From the NCBI GenBank assembly GCA_916610825.1, contig OU744447.1, positions 36,573,024 through 36,637,023 of the forward strand: 64,000 bases of DNA, in the 5' to 3' direction. Positions 50,201-62,200 of this stretch are shown in pieces (the stretch's first letter is position 1; every line of letters begins with the position of its first letter). This DNA is from Haliclystus octoradiatus (lineage: Eukaryota; Cnidaria; Staurozoa; Stauromedusae; Haliclystidae). The notes below the pieces were generated by a model, which was given only the letters and a program-made list of their open reading frames with translations, made no database searches and was not told the DNA's origin. Position numbers and translations under genes: made by a program.

Positions 50201-53200
50201 TGATAAACTTAGAAAACCAACAAACTTTAGAGCGCAGCTTGAGGCATCAAAAATTGATATTTTCTGGCAAGGATCAGTTCAGATCTATCACAGCATTAAC
50301 CCATTATTTGCGATTACGCGGAAATCTGCCGGGTTATTATTTCGGCGTGCCTTCTGGTCATCCACTGTCTCGATGCCATTTGTCTAGGTGGCTGCAATCT
50401 GTACTGAACCAGGGTGGATCATCTGGAATATTCACTGGCCACAGTTTTACAGTTGCAGCTCAGAATGGTCTTCCAGACCATATGATTATGATTCTTGGCC
50501 GCTGGAAGAGCGATGCTTATCAGACTTACACTAGGACATCACCTCAAGCGATAGCCAATGCTTCTCGTCTTCTAATACAAGGTAAGAAAGCTATTGATAA
50601 CAGTCAGAATGAGGGTGTTGGTGCTTGGAATGTTGGGTGACTCTCTCAGTTGTTCCCTGTCAGTCTCTCCAAGCACGTTGGAGGCTGTTTCGGGAAGAGA
50701 CAGATTAACAATGCTGGCTAGCTGGCTTCGGATGCATTCACATGCTGCACAAAAGCAATCGCACGCTATGCTCTCAAAAACCACTCACTAATATTCACTG
50801 GCCACTTTACCCCGTTCAGTTTGTGATTGGCGTTCATTGAACCCTACATTAGGACCATTAGGTTCGGAATTTTCCATATGACCACTTGTATCCTTCGTCA
50901 TCATTTGTGTATACAATTGAGTTTTTCTTGCATCGGAACCATAGTTTAACAAACTCTCCAGTAGACATCGATACGGATAAGTGGGCATGGAGCTTGAGAT
51001 GACGCGGCCATCCAGCTGAATATCCGTCTGACAAAAGATGGACGATAAAGCATTGTTCACTAACGCCACTTTGGCGTCAATATTAATAGGTGTTCCATCT
51101 TCGTTGGTAATGCGTAATTTTATATGTAAGGAGCTGCGAGCCAAATCTATTAGTCTTTCAGTGGAATCAGATAGGACAAACTCAATTGATCCTCCTGCAG
51201 TGAGTGAATTTGACGGGTAAACATCCTCGTATTGACTACTTTCAATGACAGACTGTACAAAAGGAGGTGCAAACAAATCCGTTTCAGATAAACTACAGCT
51301 AGCTTCGTTAAATTGCGGGTGGGTCATCATCAATGTTTAACTAAAAATATCTTTACTTTGTCGTTTTCTAATAGGTTTCTTGCCAACTCTGCCACGACCT
51401 ATCTGCTTGCTGATCACACCTCGACTGGCCTTGGTAATCCCACTATCGTCTCGTTTAAGTCTTCTTGAAGGGTAGGTAATCACGTCATCCAACATGGTAT
51501 GTAATCCTTCCTTACCACGCTTCTTTAAAGCCGTTTTGAACGCCACTCCATTCCCATAATCTTTTAACACATTGCTACCTGTCGCGAGAGCTCGTTTTCC
51601 AACGCTTGTCACTCCCTTTTTTAGCATAGGGGTGAGACTTGAAACAACACCTTTGAATAGATTACCGAGACCAAACCCACCACGCTGACGAATTGGGTAA
51701 GCTGCAAAATGAGTCCTCATTTTCAATAACGTACCGGTGTTCTGCGAAATAGTAACTGTACTGAACACTGTCCATCGAGGAATGCCAACTTTTCATTGAA
51801 ACTTGTAGTTAAATAGATTCCTATGGTGTGGACATGATCTTGACTGACAGGTTTGAATTGTAAAATGGGAAATTGCATATGATAAAAATCACCATGTTGT
51901 CCATTCAAGGGGACAACTCGTAACAACGGTGCAGTCAGATCGCCCACATGTTGATGTTTGACAATGTCCGAGTGTACATGAATAGCTTGAAATCGACGTT
52001 GTGGTGAGGCTAGAATAGTGCTGGTATTATTTTCTTGGTGACGTCCCTCCATAGGATTGCTGTGTGCCGTCTGATGATGGATGACTTTATCAACCGGAAA
52101 ACCCATAATAGCCCCTATATCGGAGTTGCCAAAATGCAATGAACACTGTACCGGAACGTTAACCCAGACCTTTCCAGATGGTTTGCTGTATTCCATTTCA
52201 AAGGCAGGCATAGAACTGACATCACCCACGGTTGTCTTTTGAACAAGAGCGGTCTTTTGTAAGGCTGTAATTAATTCATTGATGCTTGCATAATAACCAG
52301 GTTCCAAGTGTATAGGGTAAACATGTTTGGCACTTTTCAATATTATCGCATTTTTCATAGATCGCACATTATACCAAGACTGTCGAAAGCTAATTTCAGT
52401 TACAGCACATTGCCAGTGCCCCATTTGCAGATTTAACGGTGAGGGTAACTTGACTTGAAAATTGGAAGCTGTATTATCCGGATGTAAGTCTAAACTACTA
52501 GAGCTAGTTAACACCACGTGGAGTGATGATTCGTTCATCATGTTGTAATAACGTCACTTGCAGGCACCCAGGAGTCAAATGAGGAACTATAGCCAGACCA
52601 ACGGACAAAGTAGTGTAGAATGTTATTGATTCTCTTTTTTTTCAATACGCGCTCGACCCTCGTTGTTTCCGACTCTGACACGGACTGAAGTTCTTCTTCG
52701 TAGAATGTGCCTGTTATAGGCTCATTTTGCAGATCCTCTAAACGATAGACGGTGACCTTCCCCTTTAGTACATTTTTCACTTTGAAAATCTCTTCAGTCC
52801 AACGCGCTAGATAGCCCTTCATGAATACCGTTCGATTATGACTAATGCGAACTGTATCTCCCACGTTGTGCTTCGGTTTGGCAGTTTTCTGCTTCTTACC
52901 GGTGTCATACATATTCATCCATGCCAAGCCCTGTGTACCAACGTTAACATCAATAGGTCGCATTTTGATTGATCGGTGATAACCACGATTGTATCTTGAC
53001 ACCAGTTGCGGGAGAACGTCAATGTAGGTTCTGGTATTCTTATACGTGAAGTAGGCAAACATGATCTTTTTCAATGTTCGATTAACGCGTTCAACAATGG
53101 TTGCTTTGCGTTCACTATTAGTAGAAAACATTTTGATGTTTTTCTCCGCCAGCAATCGTTGAAAGGTGCGATTGTAAAATTCTGTGCCTTTGTCCACTTG

Positions 53201-56200
53201 AATAGTTTTCGGTTGACGACCAGACTGCAGTATTGTTTTGAAAGCTTTTGTCAACTCCGCCCCTGTTTTTGTTTTTAGCGGTATTAGAAATAAGAATTTG
53301 GATAAAGAATCGATGCAAGTGAGTAAGTATTTGTAATTACGATTAACTTTGGCCAACTTGGGTAGAAAAACCAAATCGAGTGACCGTTGCTGGTCAATTC
53401 CATGAACCAAGACTTGTCTAGTTTTGAAGTTAATTCTTGCTGGTCTATGACGCGTATAGGTTAGTTGTTCTTTTAGCCATTCTTGAACCTCTGAGCGTTT
53501 GACATCAGGCAATTGCTGTTTCACTTTCGAATAGAGAGGCTGTAAGCCTGAAAATGACACTGGACTGTCTAGAGAATAATAGAGTGATTTCAGTGTCTTA
53601 TCCAGTTCCGTTCTATCATTTCGAGTCATTATCACTGACGAGTTAGACCGATGTCTCACCGGTGACCGACTGACTAGCAATGCTATCTGTCCTCTGTAAG
53701 GCGTCTGTTTCAGCAGGGGGTCCGTCAACTTCAGTCTTTGTAAAGTCAACTTCTGAACTACCACAAATCAAGACACAACGAACACGTTTGAATATATCTT
53801 TAGCGTCCAAATTAAAAGACATGTTTACTATCCAAAGCATTCAATGAACTAACTAGGTTTACAGGTTTACCGCTATCTAATATACGTACATAACACGGAC
53901 TAAAATGAATGATTTTTAGTGGAAGATAACCACGTTTTATTTTTTGCTTTAAGCGGTGTACTAGATCCCAATAGCGGAGATAATCTTCGTTGTGATTTTT
54001 CAGCTCTTCTCATCATTTTTGGTTTACTTTGAGACTTTTTGTAGGTGCAAATTGTTTCCAACTGTGTGGGATTCTTCACCCATTGCATCGGCACATTCAA
54101 TTGAGCCAACATCTTTGAGAATAGCGCTGTGTGAACACCAGGTAAGATACCATCCTTTCCTTTACGTACCCGAAACGTGTCATTGATTAGATCGCTAATG
54201 TTAGATCCTTCAATGACTTTGTTTCTGAATACTAATTCACCCTTGTCATTATAACCACTAATAGCAGGATTAGTTTTAATCATTTCAAGTAGCATTTTTG
54301 CTTGTGGTTTCATTGTTTTTGGTAGCAGAGAAAGTGTTCCTTGTTCTACTGCATCTTGATTTGCTTCTACAGGTGACGAGGTACTTGAATTCACGGGCAT
54401 GTCATTTTGCAATTCTGATGACGGCTTGGCAATGACTTGCACCTTTTTCGGTTTTAGCACATTTTCACGACGCTTTTGAAACTCTGCCAACTCATTAGTG
54501 GAATTGATGACCGATTACCACTATCCAATTGATTCATCAACCGTTCATAAACATCTGGTGTTAAAACCACATGTTTTCTAAACGCCATTGTTAGGGACGA
54601 GATTGCAAGTCTCAAAATATACTTGCTAGTAGATCCCCTATCTCAGAGCCTATACCTCCACCTCGTTGATTGACTAATATTGCTCGTCGACTTTTCACTG
54701 TTCGTTTGGGTTGTATCATTTTTCGCAAAACTGTCTTTTTAGAAGCCAACTTTCGTTTCAATTTTGCCGAGATGGGAACACGCCCCTTTAAAACGTTCAC
54801 GACAATATCGCAGATGGAGTGAATCAAATCAGGCTTTGCTGTTTTCAATATATTAGCCTGATCCGAACACTTGCAATCTTTCAGAGCTTTCAATAGCGGT
54901 AAATTACGTTTTAGACGGTTAGTCATTCTTCCGTTGTCATTGACTGTCGATAAGCAACTGACTCAATTGTTTAAAATGGTTAACCTTTTATATTTTCAGA
55001 GACGTTGACTGATCAGAATTGCTCAACTTTCCCTCGCTTGACACCTTTTTGAGTTTGAGGTAAGTAAATGTATTGTGGTGTTTCGTCAGGTAGTATTCTA
55101 GCCCTGTAGCGGTGATCTTCCGGGGTGGTCGGCTTCAAGTCTATGAATAGGTATGAATATGGTAGTTGTACCGCATCAACGTAAGCCGTTTGAATGAAGC
55201 GAACGTTCGAAGGCTTCAACTGTTTTGAAAGGTGAGATATTTGGCTCATATCCCTAACATTCTTGAACACGATCATGTAATTAGCATTGAGTGATATGGT
55301 TCTCTGATCCTTATGAAATAGATTCTGCGTATTGAATATAACACTATTATTGTCATGACGACCTTTGAAAAACGATGCTGCGATGGTTTCATTGTTTGAT
55401 TTGTCCATAAAGTCATCAAAAATGATAATTGTATTTGTTTCTACGGTTGTTAGTGCTCCCAAATCGTCAGGAATTCCTTCAATGTATTGCACTGGCACCT
55501 TGAGAGCTTTAAGTTTTGCGGCAACATCCACTTGATGTTTCGAATAACACCATATCACCTGTTGAATGGTAGGTGATATCATCTCATCCATATACGATAG
55601 CAAACGAAGTATAAATGTGGATTTTCCACTACCCGTTCCGCCGGAAACAATAGCTGTAAAGGGGTGAATTAGTTGCGTTGAAATTTGCTCCATTCTTACC
55701 TACGTAGTAATGACAACTGAGGCAATTCACTCAACACAATGGTGTATTATAATCGTGTCTATCTATTACTTGCCCCGGGACTTGCCCAGGCATGCCTACA
55801 GTATTTATTTAGACATATCACTTGCCCAGACATGCCGCAGCTTGCCCAAGGCTTTTTATTATCTAAATCAATGGTTACCAGTCCCCTCACTATAGTATAA
55901 ATGTACTTTGATTTCAAAGGTCAATCATCATTCAGTGATTTTGCTTGGACGATACCGATCTAACATTAACTATGGCACCAATACCACCTTTTTGTGAGCT
56001 ATGTGGAAAGACATTTACACGAAAAGCAGATTTGAAAAGACATATGACAACGCATTCAAATGTCTCTTCAGTCACCTGCGATTATTGTGACCGTACGTTC
56101 AAGCATCGCAACAATTATAGAATCCATTGCAGAATGGTGCACCGCTGCAGTCCACCCTCCAGGCAGGTCGCAAGTCACAATCAACCTTCAAGGCGAGTCA

Positions 56201-59200
56201 ATTCGTCTACACCGCTATTATTATCGAGTGTACTAAGATTAAATCCGGTACCACAGCATCAACAGCAACGAATTGATCAGGTGTTGGATGAGAATGTCGA
56301 CCTGTTTGACCTGTTGGAAGCTCAAGGTGGAATGGAGATTTCGAATGAAGAGATCCCTATTGTGGAGGTGAGCTATTACTATTGTTTCTGCTGTTGTAAT
56401 AAATACGATTCGATTATATTTGTTATAATTTCCATCTTTGATAGATAATTGAAACGGATATTTCAGACAGGTGATCGTTTGAGACAGGCGGTTATCGATG
56501 ATTTTATTGTTTTCAGGATTCTAATGCCAATAATGACACAGTCATGGATTGGATTGATGACGATGACTCCACGAATATTGATGCATTGGTCCCAGAGGTG
56601 AGAAATGATGTGATACCTGAGTTAGGGTAGCTCTTTATTTCAAACTTTTTCAATTTTCATTGTTTTTTGTTTTTCATTTTTTTTATTTTTTCATGTTTTT
56701 TATTTTTTATTTTTTTTATTTTTTATTTTTAAAAAATTTTATTTTTAATTTTTTTTTTTAATTTTAAAATTTTTTTTTATTTAAAATTTTTTTAATTTTT
56801 AATTTTTTCAATGTTTTGGTCCTGTCATTAGGAAGCTCCAAGGACACCTGCATTGGATGACTTTAACAGTATGGATGATGGTGAAGAGTTCAGTCCTTCC
56901 GGTTTGAATGACTTGGATAGAATGGAATACAACCTGCTGAATGCCCATCCAGCCTTAGATCAGCAGGTAAAAAGAAGTCTAAGTTTGGGGTTCATGTTAG
57001 TCTTGTTTATCACATGTTTTTTATTTGAATTTATTTTATTTTATTCAGGTTGATGTATTAGAGAGCTTCGATGTCAACGGTGCACTGCAGTCACTCTTCC
57101 ACCATTGTCCACCGTCGTCACCTAGTGTCAGAGCATCCTCTGTGGATTTTAGAGCTGCCCATATTGCCATCGACCATGCCAATCAACATCATTGCGAAAA
57201 GTGTGATATGTGGTTCATATGTGAAGAACAGTGGCGTCTGCATACTCAAGCACATGATGTGACTCACCCCTTCACCTGTCAGAACTGTTTCAAGTCATTT
57301 CCTCGTCGTATTCATCTGGCTATGCACATCCGCTCTGGTTGTCCTGCACTCGCTAATCAAAACATCAATCAACGAGGCGGAAACAATTCTAGAGATGATG
57401 ACAATGAACCACACCCTGCTCTTTCCACAGAACTGACTGAACCACCACATCTTGTTTCACATGCTCTCAATCGAACAGTGCTGTTATATCGCAAGGACTT
57501 TGAGCAAATTCACCATGCCAACCTTTTGCAACGATTGAAAGATGTTATAAGTCTGCAAGTGCCACTCGTCAAGCAGCAAGCCTCCATTCAAAACGGTGTC
57601 AAGTTCTTTATGACGTTGTCTGTCGTCTTTAGAAAGGTCACCGATGATGATGAAAAGACGGACCCACCGGTTGTATTTGGTACTGAGGTATTTCGCTTTC
57701 TACCTCAAGATGATGATGACGGCCTGTATCTGCAAAGCTTGTTTGATTTAATCAGCTTCTCACCAAGATGGAAGAATTTGAACAGAATGGCTCATCGTGG
57801 ATAATTGACGCACTCAACCATCTAGACTTGAACATTGTCACCTATGACCCTCTTCGGGCATCGTCTTTCCTACCCCTCCCACGAGATATACAACTCAAGC
57901 GTGCTGTTATCAATGTTCAGAATAATGATGATGAAAAGTGTTTTGTTTGGCTGTACTGGCTAGTGTGTTGAATATTTCTAACCATGCTGAACGTCTCAAT
58001 CATTATGAACGAAAGGAGCACTTGCTGAAACTGGATGGATTACAATTCCCCCTCCCCCTCAAGGATGTGGCTAAATTTGAGCGCATGAATGACATCAGCG
58101 TTCATGTGTATGGTTTTGTGATAGAGGAAACAGCAGCTAAAAAGTCAAAAAGCATTGTCATCCCGTTACGTATTGGCGAGAGGCGACAGTATTCACGACA
58201 TGTTAACCTGTTGATGTGGACCGAAGACAATGAAAATGATGATGATGATGATGATGATCAACCTGCACCCAAGTCCCATTACGCTTACATTAAAAACCTA
58301 AGTGCTCTTCTCGGCTCTCAACTCAGCAAGAGAAAAAATCATAAAGACTTTTGTGATTACTGTCTGCTCGGTTTTGGAAATCCTGCTGTGCGAGATAGAC
58401 ATATGGAGAAGTGTAAGCATACTGGAGCACAACGGGTTCGATTACCTGAGAAGGACGATATGAACAAAGAGGATAAAGTGTTTTTCAAAGATATGCAAAA
58501 ACAAGTGAAAATGCCCTTTGTCATGTACGCAGACACTGAAGCATTGTTAATGAAGCAATCAACTTGTCAACGCAATCCTCAAAACTCGTCAACTGTCATC
58601 ACACAAAATCATGTTCCTTGTGGGTTTGGTGTTTTGGTGAAGTGTACCAAACCAGAATTTGATGAGCCACCCTACATCTATCGAGGGGAAGATTGCATGG
58701 GTAAATTTGTGGATTATGTTCTTGCCAAGAGTGAAAAGCTGCGTGAGAAATTGAGAAACGTTGAGCCCATTATCATGTCTCTGGCAGAAGAGTTGGCTCA
58801 TGTACAAGCTGGAGTGTGTCATATCTGTGAGAAGGGTGATTTTGTTTATGGTGTTAAAAATCACAAACGTTTAAAGGTGAAAGATCACGATCATTTGAGT
58901 GGACAGTATCGTGGTGCAGCACATAATGGATGCAATCTGAATTATCGCGTCAATGCTGATTACATTCCAATAACCTGCGTCTTACACAATCTACGAGGGT
59001 ATGATGCACATCACATCTTGTTGGCATTCAAAGAACGACATGCTGAGAAACGCATTCAATGCATTCCAAACACAATGGAGAAGTATGTGTCCTTCACAAT
59101 TGGCGGTGTACGCTTCATTGATTCTTTGCAATTTCTGAATGCAAGTCTTGGCACTTTGGTGGACAACTTGAATGATTCACAGCTGACACTCACCCACACC

Positions 59201-62200
59201 TACTTGGAAACAATCACAACTCGATCGGTCAATCTAGACAATCGTCTATCGCTAGTCAAGCGCAAAGGAGTCTATCCCTATGAGTACATGGATTCGTGGG
59301 AGCGATTTGATGATGTCACATTACCACCTCGATCGGCCTTCTACAGTTCATTGACGGATGAAGATGTAACTGAGGAAGATTATAGTCACGCTCAGCAGGT
59401 CTTTCGTGAATTCAGCATGAATAATTTGGGTGATTATCATGACTTCTACCTGTGTACTGATGTTCTACTTCTGGCAGACGTCTTCGAAACCTTTCGCAGC
59501 ATGTGTCATGAATACTTCCACCTCGATCCTGCTCAGTTCTATAGTTCTCCTGGACTTTCTTGGAGTGCAGCATTAAAAATGACAGGCATTGAGTTGGATT
59601 TGTTGACTGATATTGATCAGTATCAATTCATTGAGCAGAGTGTGCGAGGTGGCGTTTCGTCCATCAATCATCGCTATGCCAAAGCCAATATACCTGGTTC
59701 AGATGATTATGATCCTGATTCACCCAATGCCTACTTGGTCTATCTGGATCTGGTCTATCTGGTCTATATGCAAAGTGAGTGATGAGTTGATGATGATGAT
59801 GATGATGATGATAGCAATGAGAATGGTAGTATAGGGTTGCTAATTTTTTATGTTATTTTTATTTCAGCAACCTGTATGGATGGGCAATGTCGCAAGCGCT
59901 GCCAACAGGTCAATTTCGATGGTTAGAACAGTGTGAAATTGATGTCTTGGATGTTTCTCAATTGTCTAACGACTGTGATGATGGGTACATTCTCGAATGA
60001 CCTATCCAGCTGAAATTCATGATGCACATTCCTGCTTCCCTCTCGCTCCTGAGCGAATGGTGATTGATTCAAATATGTTGTCCCCTCAACAGAAGGAATT
60101 GTACGCCATGACGATGATTAAATCACAGTTGAACGGTGAGTCTGTCACGATTAAAGATTCATGTCGAAAACTTGTTCCTAATTTGAGAGATAAAGAGAAA
60201 TATGTGGTTAATTATCGAAATCTCTCCTTGTTTCTCGACTTGGGAATGGTGTTGACAAAAGTGCATCGTGTTCTGACGTTCAAACAGCGACCTTGATTGA
60301 AACAATACATCGACTTCAATACTCAGAAGGAGCTGCTGCCACTGATGACTTCTCGAAAACGCTCTTTAGACTTTTTAACACTTCCATTTATGACAAGCTA
60401 TTGGAAAGTGTACGCAGTAGACGCAACATCAATTTGGTGGACAATGCAAGGTCGATGAAAAAATTTGCAGCACAGCCCATCTTCATATCTTGTAAGATTT
60501 TCATGAAAATCTTTGTGCTGTAGAACGCTCATTTCCTGAAATTGTCCTAAATCGACCTATTTATGCCGGATTCTGTGTCCTCGATTTATCAAAATGGCTA
60601 ATGATCGATTTTCATTACAATTATATGAAAAAGCGTTACCCTGGCAACCACTCCAAGGTATTGTTCACTGATACTGATAGCTTGGCTTATGTTATTCAAA
60701 CTGATGATTTATACCGAGATATTCAAGGTGCAAGTGATTGGTTTGACTTCAGTGGGTACCCTAAAGAACATCCTTGTTATTCACCTGCGAACAAAAAGGT
60801 GGTTGGCTATTTCAAAGATGAGTTGAACGGGTCCATTATGAAATCGTTTGTTGGTCTTCGCTCCAAGATGTATGCCTATCAGTACGATGGGAAAGAGGTG
60901 AAACGTGCCAAAGGTGTCAAACGGTCGACAGTTCAAAAGACATTGACGTTTGATGATTACAGAACCTGCCTCTTTGACAATGTCACACTGATGCGCAGTA
61001 TGAGTGCCATCCGATCCATCGACCATCGACTGTATACTCTAGTTGTCAACAAGAAAGCTCTGTCGTCTTATGATGACAAGCGATATCTACTAGATGATGG
61101 CTACTCAACTCTACCCCACGGACATTACTCAATTGAAGATCAACAACAACAACAATAGCTTTTTTCTAGATAATTACTATCAGTGAATATCTGTGAATCG
61201 GATTACAAATTCAGATTATGAATCATCGTTTTAACTTATTGTTTAGCTAAGTTATGAACGAGAGAAATGATAATAAAAACAGACAATTTTGTATACATTA
61301 AATCATGTTTTATTATTGTTTTAAAAAATGTGTGAATGAATGATTTTATTCATTGTATCTTTGTGGATTATTATTATTATTATGAATGACATTTTGTTCT
61401 ATAACATCTACTATTATTCATCTATATCAAATCAAAGTTATAATTAATTGAATGTGTGATTGATTATTCTTTGTCATTAATTCTGTTTTATTAATAAATG
61501 CACATCTATGATTCTCAAGATATATATTTATATAATGAATCAGGTTTTGTCCATTCTAAAACAAATGGGTGATTCTGTTGATGAACTATTGATTATGTTA
61601 TACGTCTATTATGGATCGGTGAATTCATTACTTTGTGCATAAGCGTCTGTGAGACGTTCTTTGAGTTCATTCACCCACAGGCTATTTGATAACAAGTGTT
61701 CCATAGTGAAACTAGGCCACATACTTTTAACTCTGCTGATGTGACGAAATGCCTTGTTGTGAGCTTCTGCGATGTCCACCTGTTTTATTACGTCATCAAA
61801 ACAAAGACGTATGCATTCATCTGCTGTGGAAAATGCGCATATTTCATGACCCATTATATTCTGTTCCTCATCTCTACACCCCATACATATGCTTTTAAGA
61901 CAATCCAATACTTTAGGTGCCATTTGATCTACAAAAGCAGGAATTATTTGCCGTAATTGTCTGGTCAATACCGTAATTTCAGAACTATCTCCATCAGCGT
62001 CAGTGGTTATCGGCTTATGTCCGTTTCTGAAAGAATTTACTGGGTGATGAATAACGCTTCTGGCAGGGTAAGAAAAATCACTGTCTGCCACTTTCATGTC
62101 GAGTAACTTCTTTTTGTAAGTTGAATACGACTTTTTCATACCCTGCAGAACTTTGATCATTTCTTCTAAATTCTCCGCGTTAATAATAATGTGACCACAT

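Noticed and set aside
58589-58864. 91-codon antisense frame inside the polymerase
   Set aside because: Antisense shadow of a conserved coding segment.
60781-61026. 81-codon frame antisense to the polymerase palm region
   Set aside because: Shadow of the polymerase coding strand; no independent features.
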